Positions 32,107 through 41,024 of a stretch of DNA of 64,000 nucleotides are shown here, piece after piece. The stretch spans positions 2,232,001 through 2,296,000 of the forward strand of contig NZ_CP014234.1 in assembly GCF_001553955.1 (NCBI RefSeq). The letters run 5' to 3'. The stretch is from Moraxella osloensis. Its GTDB lineage: Bacteria > Pseudomonadota > Gammaproteobacteria > Pseudomonadales > Moraxellaceae. The position numbers and the translations under genes were made by a program. The notes under the pieces were generated by a model. That model was given only the letters and a program-made list of their open reading frames with translations. It had not been told where the DNA came from and did no database searches. The first letter of the stretch is position 1; every line of letters starts with the position of its first letter.

Positions 32107-34008
32107 ATGAGTATGTTACCTTTAACCTTTATGCTGCCGCTGATTGGCTTTCTGATTCTAGCGACCATGCGTGACCGCTTAAGCGAAAACGCAGCCGCAG
32201 TGGTCGGTGTCGGTAGTATGGGTTTGGCTGCTTTGTGTGCCTTGATGGCAGGCAGTGATTTTTTAATGAACCACCCACAAGGCGCTGTCATTAATCAGCC
32301 ATTGTGGACGTGGATGCAAGTTGGTAGTTTTGCCCCAAAATTTGGTCTCATGCTCGATGGTTTGGGCGTGACCATGATGGGCGTAATTACCGGTGTCGGT
32401 TTTTTAATTCATATTTTCGCGTCATGGTATATGCGCGGTGAAACAGGCTACGCAAGATTTTTTAGCTATATGAACCTGTTTGTCGCAAGTATGTTGTTAC
32501 TTGTGCTTGCTGACAATTTAGTGCTGTTGTACTTAGGTTGGGAAGGCGTTGGTATCTGTTCTTACTTATTGATTGGTTTTTATTATCACGAGCGCGCCAA
32601 TGGCCGTGCTGCGATGAAAGCTTTTACCGTAACCCGTGTGGGTGATGTGTTCTTAGCATTTGGCTTATTCTTGTTGTTCCGTGAATTGGGTACGTTAAAC
32701 ATCTCAGATATCAATGCCAATGTATCGCAAATGCTAACGTCGGCAGGGTCAACGGTGACGATTTTTGGTCATAGCTATCCTACCATCAAAGTTGCGGCTG
32801 TGATGTTAGTGCTCGGTGCGATGGGTAAATCTGCACAGATTCCACTGCATTCTTGGCTTGCCGATGCGATGGCAGGTCCTACGCCTGTTTCAGCCTTGAT
32901 TCATGCGGCAACGATGGTTACCGCAGGTGTGTATTTAATTGCTCGTTTACATCCTGTGTTCTTATTGACCCCTGATGTATTGGCAAGTTGGGTGGGTGTC
33001 GTTGGGGCAACAACATTGTTGGTTGCTGGTTTCTGTGCGCTGGCACAAACCGATATCAAACGTATATTAGCTTATTCGACCATGAGTCAAATCGGCTATA
33101 TGTTCTTGGCATTAGGGGTAGGCGCTTGGCAAGTTGCGATTTTTCACTTGATGACCCATGCGTTCTTTAAAGCTTTATTATTCCTAGGGTCGGGCGCTGT
33201 TATCTTGGCTTACCATCATGAGCAAAACATCTTTAAAATGGGTGGCTTGTTTTATAAAAATAAATTCCTATTTGCGGTGTTTGCGATTGGTGGTGGTGCA
33301 CTTGCTGCGATTCCTTGGATTACGGTGGGTTATTACTCAAAAGATGAAATCATTTGGGAAACCTTTGCATCAGGTCATATGAATTTATTTTGGATGGCCG
33401 TGGTGGGTGCGTTTTTAACCTCGATTTATACGTTTCGTATGATTTGGATTGTGTTTTTTGGGGAAGAAAAAACGCCTATTCACGATCTTAAGGGTTGGAC
33501 ATACTGGCTGCCGCTCGCGGTATTGCTAGTGTTATCAACTGCGGTGGGGGCGATGATTCATCCACCATTAGCAGGTGTATTGCCACAGAGTTTTAGCGTG
33601 ATTCATCCTGAAGTAGAACATGGTAAGCACACGGCAGAAATGATTGTGATGGCTGCGATGTTGGCGGGTTTGATTGTTGGTGCTTTCTTGTTTGCCCTAG
33701 ATAAAGGTCGCATCGTGAGTAAGTTTACCCAAACAGGTTTGGGCCGTGCGCTTAATTACTGGTGCTATCATGGTTTAGGCTTTGATGCTTTGTATGACAT
33801 TGTATTTGTTAAACCATTCTTATTGATTGGTAAATTAATTAAAATTGACCCGATTGACCGTACTTGGAATATTTTACCAGCCCTATCGCTGGCAGGTAAC
33901 CGAGTGGCGACATGGTTCCAATCAGGCTCGATTCGTGGGTATGCTGCAAGCTTCGGTCTTGGCATGGCAGTGTTGTTGGTGTTGGTAATGATGATGATAG
34001 GGAAGTAA
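32107..34008 (+). CDS. nuoL: NADH-quinone oxidoreductase subunit L
   Basis: NuoL is the distal antiporter-like, proton-pumping subunit with the long lateral helix. The 633-residue product has about 16 spans. It has the conserved FFSYMNLFVASMLLLVLADN, LGWEGVGICSYLLIGFYY (key Glu) and GKSAQIPLHSWLADAMAGPTPVSALIHAATMV (Lys and His). The C-terminal HL helix region lies past residue 500. It is seven bases after nuoK and five before nuoM. Confidence 0.97.
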   Translation: MSMLPLTFMLPLIGFLILATMRDRLSENAAAVVGVGSMGLAALCALMAGSDFLMNHPQGAVINQPLWTWMQVGSFAPKFGLMLDGLGVTMMGVITGVGFLIHIFASWYMRGETGYARFFSYMNLFVASMLLLVLADNLVLLYLGWEGVGICSYLLIGFYYHERANGRAAMKAFTVTRVGDVFLAFGLFLLFRELGTLNISDINANVSQMLTSAGSTVTIFGHSYPTIKVAAVMLVLGAMGKSAQIPLHSWLADAMAGPTPVSALIHAATMVTAGVYLIARLHPVFLLTPDVLASWVGVVGATTLLVAGFCALAQTDIKRILAYSTMSQIGYMFLALGVGAWQVAIFHLMTHAFFKALLFLGSGAVILAYHHEQNIFKMGGLFYKNKFLFAVFAIGGGALAAIPWITVGYYSKDEIIWETFASGHMNLFWMAVVGAFLTSIYTFRMIWIVFFGEEKTPIHDLKGWTYWLPLAVLLVLSTAVGAMIHPPLAGVLPQSFSVIHPEVEHGKHTAEMIVMAAMLAGLIVGAFLFALDKGRIVSKFTQTGLGRALNYWCYHGLGFDALYDIVFVKPFLLIGKLIKIDPIDRTWNILPALSLAGNRVATWFQSGSIRGYAASFGLGMAVLLVLVMMMIGK

Positions 34009-34013
34009 CAGTT

Positions 34014-35600
34014 ATGCAAAATAATCTCTTATTACCCGCCTTGATATTTATTCCAATCATTGCAGGTTTTCTGTGCTGGTTGGTTGAAAAAGTTGATGAA
34101 CGTTTTCCGCGTTGGATTGCGTTTCTTGGCATGCTATTAACGTTTTTGATTACGGTAGCTATTTGGCAAAACGGTAACTTTATTGGTTCAGCACAAACCA
34201 TTGCTGAGGTGACTGCTAAACCGACATGGTTGGCAGAGTTTCAATTACCTTGGATGCCCTCATTGGGGGTCAGTTTCCATTTAGCCATTGATGGTTTATC
34301 GCTGTTGATGGTGAGCCTAACAGCCTTCTTAGGTATGATGGCGGTGGCGTGTTCATGGGGTGAGATTACTCGCCGTGTGGGCTTCTTCCATCTTAATCTG
34401 CTTTGGAGTCTGGGCGGTGTTATTGGTGTTTTCCTAGCAATCGATATGTTTTTGTTCTTCTTCTTTTGGGAGATGATGTTAGTTCCTATCTATTTCTTGA
34501 TTGCAATTTGGGGACACAATGCGATTGGTGGTAAAACCAAAGAATATGCCGCAACCAAATTCTTTATTTATACCCAAGCATCGGGTCTGATTATGTTGAT
34601 TGGTATTTTGATTTTGGTGATGATTCATGCATCAACCACAGGTCAAATAACCTTTAACTATATGGACTTGCTAGGTACAGATCTTGGTAAATGGCAATAC
34701 CCCATCATGCTGATGTTCTTTATTGGCTTTGCGGTTAAATTACCAATTTTCCCACTGCATGGCTGGTTACCCGATGCGCACGCGCAGGCACCGACGGCAG
34801 GTTCGGTGGATTTGGCGGGTATTTTGATTAAAACCGCGGCGTATGGTTTATTGCGCTTTGTCCTACCTCTTTTCCCAGAAGCCAGTGCCCAGTTTGCACC
34901 GATTGCGATTACCTTGGGCGGTATTGGTATTTTTTATGGGGCTTGGCTTGCGTTTATGCAGCAAGATATCAAGCGGTTACTTGCTTATACGAGTATTTCA
35001 CACATGGGTTTTGTGGTACTTGCGTTGTATGCCGGTACCTTAATTAGTTTCCAAGGCTTGATGATTCAAATGTTGGCACATGGTCTTAGTTCAGCGGCAT
35101 TATTTATCATGAGCGGTCAGCTTTATGAGCGTCTACATACCCGTGATTTGAGCCAAATGGGTGGTATGTGGGGTCAAATGCGTTATTTCCCACCGTTACT
35201 TATGTTCTTCGCCGCGGCGTTATTAGGTATTCCAGGTACCGGTAACTTTATTGGTGAGTTCTTAATTCTTCTAGGGTCTTTTGCCTCGCATCCCGTGGCA
35301 GTGGTGTTTGCCACCTTTAGCTTAGTCGTTGCAGGTTTATACGCATTAATTATGATTTATAAAGCATTATTTGGTACGCCAACAGCGACGATTGAAAAAA
35401 TGTCACCGATGCGTGATATCAATGCGCGTGAAGCGGCAATCTTGTTGGTGCTTGCGTTTGGCTTAATATGGTTAGGTCTATATCCGCAATCATTCTTAGA
35501 TACCTCCGATCACAGTATGCAGTGGATTAGTGAGGCATATCATGTCCAGCAAGTTGTACCTACTTCTCAAGAGCCATTTGCTCATATGGAGGTAAAATAG
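34014..35600 (+). CDS. nuoM: NADH-quinone oxidoreductase subunit M
   Basis: NuoM is an antiporter-like proton-pumping membrane subunit. The 528-residue product has FFFWEMMLVPIYFLIAIWG (key Glu near 154) and KLPIFPLHGWLPDAHAQAPTAGSVDLAGILIKTAAYG (Lys/His). The ATG at 34014 is chosen because it starts a membrane-type N-terminus (MQNNLLLPALIFIPI) and follows a GGAAG box. The longer frame reads back into nuoL with a non-hydrophobic sequence. Its stop codon directly abuts the nuoN ATG. Confidence 0.97.
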   Translation: MQNNLLLPALIFIPIIAGFLCWLVEKVDERFPRWIAFLGMLLTFLITVAIWQNGNFIGSAQTIAEVTAKPTWLAEFQLPWMPSLGVSFHLAIDGLSLLMVSLTAFLGMMAVACSWGEITRRVGFFHLNLLWSLGGVIGVFLAIDMFLFFFFWEMMLVPIYFLIAIWGHNAIGGKTKEYAATKFFIYTQASGLIMLIGILILVMIHASTTGQITFNYMDLLGTDLGKWQYPIMLMFFIGFAVKLPIFPLHGWLPDAHAQAPTAGSVDLAGILIKTAAYGLLRFVLPLFPEASAQFAPIAITLGGIGIFYGAWLAFMQQDIKRLLAYTSISHMGFVVLALYAGTLISFQGLMIQMLAHGLSSAALFIMSGQLYERLHTRDLSQMGGMWGQMRYFPPLLMFFAAALLGIPGTGNFIGEFLILLGSFASHPVAVVFATFSLVVAGLYALIMIYKALFGTPTATIEKMSPMRDINAREAAILLVLAFGLIWLGLYPQSFLDTSDHSMQWISEAYHVQQVVPTSQEPFAHMEVK

Positions 35601-37121
35601 ATGAATCCTATTATTCCATTTGCTAGCAATGTGCTCATGCCATTGTTTCCAATGATTTTAATTTCAATTACCACGGCGGTGGTGATGATTGCCATTGCCA
35701 TGAAGCGTTCAAATTTTGTGGCAGGCACCCTTAGTGTGATTGGCCTTAATGCCGCCTTGTTTGTTGTCCTTATACAATTATTGGGTGGCAATGCTGATAG
35801 TATGTTGCATGGTCTGTATGAATTATTTACGCCATCGCAAGGCTTGATTGCTCCCTTATTTGTGGTGGATAGTTTTGCCCAGTTCAATATGGTGATTATT
35901 TTAATCAGCTCGCTTGCGTGTTTTACCTTAGCGTATGGTTACATTGGGGGCTATGGCGACAACAAAGAAGAATTGTATTTGCTACTGCTTATCTCAACAT
36001 TGGGCGCGTTGTTTATGGTATGCGCTGATAACTTAGCCTCTTTCTTTGTCAGCTTAGAGTTATTGTCGGTACCACTATATGGTATGTTGGCTTATACTTA
36101 TGCGCGTGGTAAATCGTTAGAAGCGGGTTTTAAATACCTCATTTTATCGGCGACAGCCTCTGCTACCATGTTGATGGGTATGGCATTAATCTACTCAAAC
36201 ACAGGTACTTTGTCATTCCGTCAAATTGGTATGGCAATCGTACCCATGTTTCAAAATGGTATCGTTATGCCGATTTTGGTGGTGGGGACTGCATTAATGT
36301 TATTTGGTATTGCCTTTAAACTCTCAGCAGTACCATTCCATACTTGGACGCCAGACGTTTACCAAGGTGCGCCTGCGCCTGTGGCGACTTTCTTAGGCAG
36401 TGTTTCCAAAGTAGCTATGATGGCGCTAGGATTACGTTTCTTATTGTCTACGGCGACCTTAGCCTTGCCAGCAGTCAATACCTTGATTGTGGTGATTGCC
36501 AGTTTATCGATGATTATCGGTAACGTACTGGCGCTTCGTCAGCAAAATATAAAACGTCTGTTAGCTTATTCTTCCATTGCGCATATCGGCTATGTGTTAG
36601 CCATCATCAGCGCCGTAAAAGTTGAATCAGCAGGTTTTGTCAGCCTTTACATGGCAGTGTATGCGTTTACCACCATTGGTGCGTTCGGTGTCGTGACTAT
36701 CATGTCAAGCCCGTACAAACGTCAAGGCGAGGCGGAATTGCTTGAAAACTTCCAAGGTATTTTTTGGCAACGTCCTGTACTGACCGCCGTATTGACTGTG
36801 ATGCTCTTATCATTGGCAGGTATTCCATTGACCGCAGGCTTTATCAGCAAATTCTTTGCGATTTTTGCTACCGTTTCTGCCCAAAGTTGGTGGCTCACTG
36901 CCATGATTATCGTGGGTAGTGCAATTAGCTTGTATTACTATCTAAATCTTATGGTCACCTTGTTTAGACGTCCCCAAGAAGTACAGCCGCACGATGCAGT
37001 CAATCATTGGGGTGTTCAAGCAGGCGGCATCATGGTATTGTTGGTGACGCTAGCGGTATTGTACTTCGGTATTTTCCCCGAAACGTTATCAAAAATTATC
37101 ACGCTAGTTCGCATATATTAA
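35601..37121 (+). CDS. nuoN: NADH-quinone oxidoreductase subunit N
   Basis: NuoN is the third antiporter-like proton-pumping subunit and the last gene of the operon. The 506-residue product has about 14 spans, with the conserved FVSLELLSVPLYGMLAY (key Glu), KLSAVPFHTWTPDVYQGAPAPVATFL (Lys/His) and NIKRLLAYSSIAHIGYVL. GGAGG inside the nuoM 3' end serves as its ribosome-binding site. A Rho-independent terminator starts 23 bases after the stop. Confidence 0.97.
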   Translation: MNPIIPFASNVLMPLFPMILISITTAVVMIAIAMKRSNFVAGTLSVIGLNAALFVVLIQLLGGNADSMLHGLYELFTPSQGLIAPLFVVDSFAQFNMVIILISSLACFTLAYGYIGGYGDNKEELYLLLLISTLGALFMVCADNLASFFVSLELLSVPLYGMLAYTYARGKSLEAGFKYLILSATASATMLMGMALIYSNTGTLSFRQIGMAIVPMFQNGIVMPILVVGTALMLFGIAFKLSAVPFHTWTPDVYQGAPAPVATFLGSVSKVAMMALGLRFLLSTATLALPAVNTLIVVIASLSMIIGNVLALRQQNIKRLLAYSSIAHIGYVLAIISAVKVESAGFVSLYMAVYAFTTIGAFGVVTIMSSPYKRQGEAELLENFQGIFWQRPVLTAVLTVMLLSLAGIPLTAGFISKFFAIFATVSAQSWWLTAMIIVGSAISLYYYLNLMVTLFRRPQEVQPHDAVNHWGVQAGGIMVLLVTLAVLYFGIFPETLSKIITLVRIY

Positions 37122-37143
37122 TCCAATTTTAACACTGCGACAT

Positions 37144-37181
37144 AAAAAAGCGTATCTTAGTTCATTAAGGTACGCTTTTTT
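37144..37181 (+). terminator. Rho-independent terminator of the nuo operon
   Basis: AAAAAAGCGTA pairs with TACGCTTTTTT, and the stem is extended inward by TCTTA/TTAAG. It directly precedes the next gene's -10 box. Confidence 0.85.
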
Positions 37182-37184
37182 GTT

Positions 37185-37190
37185 TATAAT
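37185..37190 (+). promoter_or_regulatory. -10 box (TATAAT) for the reductase gene
   Basis: A consensus TATAAT begins four bases after the nuo terminator hairpin. The matching -35 would fall within the hairpin (TTCATT/TCATTA, weak). Transcription from about 37197 would leave only the ATG at 37216 as a start with a leader, which argues against the TTG/ATG starts at 37180-37192. Confidence 0.5.
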
Positions 37191-37215
37191 GATGCAAAAA
37201 AATGGTCAAGATAAC

Positions 37216-38100
37216 ATGTCAGATGATAAAAGTATTCGCGTTAAAGTGATTGAAGTGACCCGTTGGGCACCGACTCTGCTAAGTTTCAAAGTCACGCGTC
37301 CCGATGGCTTTAAATTTACCGCAGGGCAATTTGTTAGGCTCGGTATCCATGGTAAAGATTTGCAATATTTTGCACAAAACCATGACGCCAAGTTAATAAC
37401 TTCTGAGACACAGGGTGATGAGGCGCAAGGTCATGAGGCGCAAGGTCATGAGGCGCAAGATAAGCCCATTGACCTTGATGGCTATGTGTTTCGCCCGTAT
37501 TCTGTCGCATCTTCGCCCTATGATGAATTTATTGAATTTTTCTCGGTGGTCATTCCTGAGGGGGAATTTACCAGTAAGGTTAATCATATCCAAGTGGGTG
37601 ATAGTTTATTGCTTAATACCACGCCATTTGGTTATTTGACCTTAGCCCGCTACCAGTTGCCCCTGCCCAATGATTTGTGGTTACTGGCAACAGGCACGGG
37701 TTTAGCCCCATTTTTATCGATTTTAAAGACCATTGATGTATGGCAGCAATATCAGCGCATTATTTTGGTGTACAGCGCACGCACCTCGCAAGAGCTGGCT
37801 TATCAAGCGCAGATTAGCTCAATTAAGTCAATCTATGGCGACAATGGCGCAGCGTTTGTATTTTTGCCCATTGTCACGCGAGAAGCGGATTATGCGGGAG
37901 AAAAAGCGCGTATTCCTAACTTGATATTGTCGGGCAAGTTAACCGAGTTGGTAGGGCAAAAACTGGATAAAGAGCGTAGTCATGTAATGCTGTGTGGTAA
38001 TCCACAGATGGTCGAAGATACCAAAGAGGCCTTAAAATCGATTGGATTGACTATGAATCGGCGCGGCGAAGGCAATATCGCCGTTGAAAACTATTGGTAA
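37216..38100 (+). CDS. fpr: Ferredoxin/flavodoxin-NADP+ reductase
   Basis: This FAD enzyme exchanges electrons between NADPH and ferredoxin or flavodoxin and acts in oxidative-stress defence. The 294-residue product has an N-terminal FAD domain with FRPYSVASSPYDE (near residue 95). The NADP domain has WLLATGTGLAPFLSIL (near 156) and MLCGNPQMVEDTKEAL (near 262). The family is usually about 258 residues. Much of the excess here is a polar insert in the FAD domain (residues about 58-85) that contains three GxEAQ repeats from a 15-bp tandem repeat. The ATG at 37216 is chosen from the position of the -10 box; alternatives at 37189/37192 add 8-9 residues. Confidence 0.88.
   Translation: MSDDKSIRVKVIEVTRWAPTLLSFKVTRPDGFKFTAGQFVRLGIHGKDLQYFAQNHDAKLITSETQGDEAQGHEAQGHEAQDKPIDLDGYVFRPYSVASSPYDEFIEFFSVVIPEGEFTSKVNHIQVGDSLLLNTTPFGYLTLARYQLPLPNDLWLLATGTGLAPFLSILKTIDVWQQYQRIILVYSARTSQELAYQAQISSIKSIYGDNGAAFVFLPIVTREADYAGEKARIPNLILSGKLTELVGQKLDKERSHVMLCGNPQMVEDTKEALKSIGLTMNRRGEGNIAVENYW
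37414..37458. repeat. Three 15-bp in-frame tandem repeats in fpr
   Basis: Three head-to-tail units (GGTGATGAGGCGCAA, then GGTCATGAGGCGCAA twice) encode GDEAQ-GHEAQ-GHEAQ. Unit length is a multiple of three, so copy-number change would keep the frame. Confidence 0.95.
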
Positions 38101-38189
38101 GCATCCCGTTAATTGCCAAAGCACAATCGGTAAAGAAAATTGGTGAAGCAAAAGCGGTAAAGGGTGAGGGTTGATACCCATGAAAAATA

Positions 38190-38906
38190 CTAAGCCGCTT
38201 TTGTTGCGTTATTGGTCACTGCAGGATTATCCGCTTCGGTAATTAATTGGTCACTACTACCTATATTGAGAATTTCACCGATATTGGCATTGGCTATCAT
38301 TAGGAGCTGCTGTTCAGCAAGATAGCCATGATTCACCTGCACTTTGCGCAGCGTTGCCATGATTTTTTCGTTTTTCTTCAGCCAGCGACCAATATCGAGA
38401 TACAAGATATCATCTTTTTGGTGCACCAAATTGATTTTCTCCAAAATCATGCCGAGCGGGTCTTTTTTTAACCCCCGTTTAAAAAACCAAAGCGCCGCAT
38501 GAATCGCTTTTGATTTTAGATACGAATCTGAATACAAGGCGATGACATCGGTGTCAGTCAATTGCTGAAATACAAAGCGTTGGCGATAACGGTCAAATTG
38601 GGCATGTACCACACCTAAATTGACAGCGAGGTCAGCGTAGATGCCACTATAGTTAATCGTTGCATACAGTCGAAGCCAGCCTTCATGAATCTCCAGATGC
38701 ATACTCAATATCGCTTTGACTTTTTCAACCACAAATTTTTGAATGGCATCGTTCAGCTGTTTTTCAGTGGCGGGCACGATAAACTCTTGACCGGCAAAAT
38801 CTTCAATTTTTTCATACCACGTTTGCGATTTTTGCATCAGTTCACGTGCGATTTCTTCAGAATGGGTGGCAAAAAATTTATCCAGTTGCGTTTTGCTTGT
38901 TATCAC
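38190..38906 (-). CDS. Conserved hypothetical protein
   Basis: I do not recognise this 238-residue protein. It is soluble, with no signal peptide and no membrane span. It looks alpha/beta with an N-terminal helical part (ARELMQKSQTWYEKIEDFAGQEF) and a central region of short strands (GWLRLYATINYSGIYADLAVNL). A basic segment (KAIHAALWFFKRGLKKDPLG) lies near residue 140. The C-terminus is Asn/Ala-rich and disordered-looking. The start is a GTG at 38906 with a weak GAGAAA box; a Met at residue 24 is the alternative. It converges on fpr with no clear terminator between them. Confidence 0.7.
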   Translation of the reverse strand: MITSKTQLDKFFATHSEEIARELMQKSQTWYEKIEDFAGQEFIVPATEKQLNDAIQKFVVEKVKAILSMHLEIHEGWLRLYATINYSGIYADLAVNLGVVHAQFDRYRQRFVFQQLTDTDVIALYSDSYLKSKAIHAALWFFKRGLKKDPLGMILEKINLVHQKDDILYLDIGRWLKKNEKIMATLRKVQVNHGYLAEQQLLMIANANIGEILNIGSSDQLITEADNPAVTNNATKAA

Positions 38907-38975
38907 TATCGTTTCTCAGTTTTTTTATATTTGTATTGAAAGCTATTATTGTAGTCAGTTTTTGGGCATTGTAAA

Positions 38976-39005
38976 GTTGCTAATCATAAAGCCACTAATC
39001 ATAAA
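38976..39005. repeat. 15-bp tandem repeat, two copies
   Basis: GTTGCTAATCATAAA and GCCACTAATCATAAA are adjacent, and a third degenerate unit (GTCGCTGGTC) begins next. It lies in the 367-base gap between divergent genes. The TAATCATAAA core resembles the repeat at 17561-17620. Confidence 0.8.
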
Positions 39006-39209
39006 GTCGCTGGTCCGTCTACAAAAAATCTTGTACCATTAACTGCTAAACATTGATTGCTACTTGTTAATTGCTAACCACTGATTGCTGATGGCGTATC
39101 AATTTAGCTTCAGCCAATGTTTGATTTAATCTATAATAATTTAATTTTTTAATTTATAGTATTTGGGCGTTATAATACATGAGTGATTTGTATTTTTTTA
39201 GCAAGGTTG

Positions 39210-39251
39210 TAGTGCTAGTTTCCTAGTGCTAGTTTCCTAGTGATAGTGTCC
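39210..39251. repeat. 14-bp tandem repeat, three copies
   Basis: TAGTGCTAGTTTCC occurs twice exactly and a third time as TAGTGATAGTGTCC. The block ends 22 bases before the TonB-like gene start, so copy number would change its promoter or leader spacing. I see no gene in 38907-39273. Confidence 0.9.
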
Positions 39252-39273
39252 TAATCGTTCAAAGGGTTATAGT

Positions 39274-40188
39274 TTGGTGTATAGCAAAGACAGTCACAGT
39301 TATCTTTTTCAAAAGTTAATGCCACATACTGCGGCTTGCAAAGACAGCGTCATGCTATTTGCTACCATTACGGCGGTGGCAATTCATGCGGCTGTTATTT
39401 TTGGTATCCAATTTGAAGATAAAAGCTCACCCACCGCAGCGGTGCAAGAAGTCACCACGGTGTTGACCGAAAATCTGCAAAAGAATGAAAAAGCCGATTT
39501 TATTGCCAATGCCGGCCAGCAAGGTGGCGGTGAATCTAACGAAAAGCTACGGCTTGAAAACAATACCATGAGCCCTTTAGAAGATGAAGCCATCAATGAA
39601 ACCGATGATATCGTGAGTCAAGAACGCCAAACGCGTCAACAAGCATTTCAAGAAAGTTATTTACGTACCACGTTAAGTTTTGAAAAAATCCGCAAAGAAA
39701 ATAATAATAAAAAACAAGACGATAGCGAAAATCTAGCCGCGCAAGAACAACGGGTACAGGCACAAATCGCCACCCTTGAAACCAAAATCAGCAGTAACCG
39801 CCAATTACTAGCCAAAAAATCTGCGGTCAAAACTATCAGCAGTAACTCCACCACCACCGGTGAAGCCGCGCGCTATATCGAGAACTTTCGCCAACAAGCC
39901 TATCATATTGGCAACCAGCAATATCCGCAAGAAGCCCGCGCCAAAGGCATCAAAGGCGATGTCATGCTGATGGTGATTATCGAGCCTAACGGGCAAGTCA
40001 AATCCATCAAAGTGTTACAGTCATCAGGCGCTACCATCTTGGATGAAGCAGCAAAAAATTCGGTGCGTAAAGCCGCGCCATTTGGTAAGTTCTCAAAGGA
40101 AATGCAAGATTATTTGGAGCTGCGCATTATCCGTACTTGGCGATTTGGTGATACCTTAACCGTCGATGACCAAAACCCCGCAATTTAA
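39274..40188 (+). CDS. TonB-family C-terminal domain protein
   Basis: The 304-residue protein is anchored by one N-terminal span (VMLFATITAVAIHAAVIFGIQF, residues about 26-47). A long, polar, Gln/Glu/Asn/Lys-rich helical middle (residues 85-190, coiled-coil-like) follows. It ends in a TonB C-terminal domain (YPQEARAKGIKGDVMLMVIIEPNGQVKSIKVLQSSG...LDEAAKNSVRKAAPFGKF). TonB proteins pass proton-motive energy to outer-membrane receptors. No ExbB/ExbD genes are adjacent, and the linker is coiled-coil-like instead of Pro/Lys-rich, so the role could differ from classical TonB. The start is a GTG at 39274; an ATG at 39319 (residue 16) is possible. Confidence 0.82.
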   Translation: MVYSKDSHSYLFQKLMPHTAACKDSVMLFATITAVAIHAAVIFGIQFEDKSSPTAAVQEVTTVLTENLQKNEKADFIANAGQQGGGESNEKLRLENNTMSPLEDEAINETDDIVSQERQTRQQAFQESYLRTTLSFEKIRKENNNKKQDDSENLAAQEQRVQAQIATLETKISSNRQLLAKKSAVKTISSNSTTTGEAARYIENFRQQAYHIGNQQYPQEARAKGIKGDVMLMVIIEPNGQVKSIKVLQSSGATILDEAAKNSVRKAAPFGKFSKEMQDYLELRIIRTWRFGDTLTVDDQNPAI

Positions 40189-40218
40189 CTTTTCACTAAC
40201 TATGCTAAAGGCTGTCCT

Positions 40219-40923
40219 ATGTCAACCGTACTACACAAAGAATTGGCGCTATTTGACCTCGATAACACCCTCATTGATACTGATAGTGACTATATGTGGG
40301 GCGAGTTTTTGGTCAAACATAATCTGGTAGAAGAATCGCTGTATCGTGCTAAAAATCGGGAGTTCTATGAGCACTATATCGCAGGGACGCTCGATGCGGT
40401 CGTCTATAATGAGTTTGTGGCAGGCTTTTTAAAACAGCATACTTTAGCCCAGTTACACGAATGGCGTGAACAATATTTGCAAGAAGAAATTGCGCCAAAA
40501 GTGCGTCCAAAAGCGGTTAACGCTATCCAGTTACATTTACAAGCAGGGCACGATGTGGTGGTGATTTCTGCCACCAATGCCTTTGTGGTCAAAGCGATTG
40601 CTAACAAATTATTTTTGGTAGCGGAAGATAATATTTTAGCCACTGAGCTTGAAGTCACCGAGCAGGGGTACACGGGTAAGGTCGCAGGGCAGCCAAACTT
40701 TAAAGAAGGCAAAATCATTCATTTAAAAAATTGGATTGCTCAAAAAAACGCACAAGGCATTACTTACACCAAAACTTATGCCTATTCGGATTCAAAAAAT
40801 GATTTGCCGCTATTAGAATGGGCGGATGTGGCGATTGCGGTATGCCCCGATGATACCCTACACGCGCATGCCTTAGCGCATCATTGGGCAGTGGAAGATT
40901 GGTCGATGAAAGCACAGGCGTAG
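40219..40923 (+). CDS. HAD-family hydrolase (subfamily IB, SerB-like)
   Basis: The 234-residue cytoplasmic protein has the HAD motif I LFDLDNTLIDTDSD (nucleophile Asp near residue 15). Motif II is VVISATNAF (near 114), the motif III Lys lies in the GQPNFKEGKI region, and motif IV is YAYSDSKNDLPLLEWAD (near 191). The alpha-helical cap between motifs I and II is typical of HAD-IB phosphatases. The substrate is unknown; phosphoserine or a small phosphomonoester is possible. It starts 30 bases after the TonB-like gene and may be co-transcribed with it. Confidence 0.88.
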   Translation: MSTVLHKELALFDLDNTLIDTDSDYMWGEFLVKHNLVEESLYRAKNREFYEHYIAGTLDAVVYNEFVAGFLKQHTLAQLHEWREQYLQEEIAPKVRPKAVNAIQLHLQAGHDVVVISATNAFVVKAIANKLFLVAEDNILATELEVTEQGYTGKVAGQPNFKEGKIIHLKNWIAQKNAQGITYTKTYAYSDSKNDLPLLEWADVAIAVCPDDTLHAHALAHHWAVEDWSMKAQA

Positions 40924-40925
40924 TA

Positions 40926-40963
40926 GGCGACAGCTAAGATGAATGGCAACAGCTAAGATGAAT
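40926..40963. repeat. 19-bp tandem repeat, two copies
   Basis: GGCGACAGCTAAGATGAAT and GGCAACAGCTAAGATGAAT are adjacent (one mismatch). They begin two bases after the HAD hydrolase stop and end 17 bases before a TATAAT box at 40981-40986 that probably serves prfB. Confidence 0.9.
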
Positions 40964-41024
40964 CCAGTGACAGATTCAGGTATAATAGCGCATTTTTCAT
41001 AGTAACACGTTAAGGTAACCTCGC

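Noticed and set aside
33912-34013. Upstream extension of nuoM by 34 codons
   Set aside because: It lies inside nuoL and is not hydrophobic. The ATG at 34014 has a ribosome-binding site and a typical membrane N-terminus.
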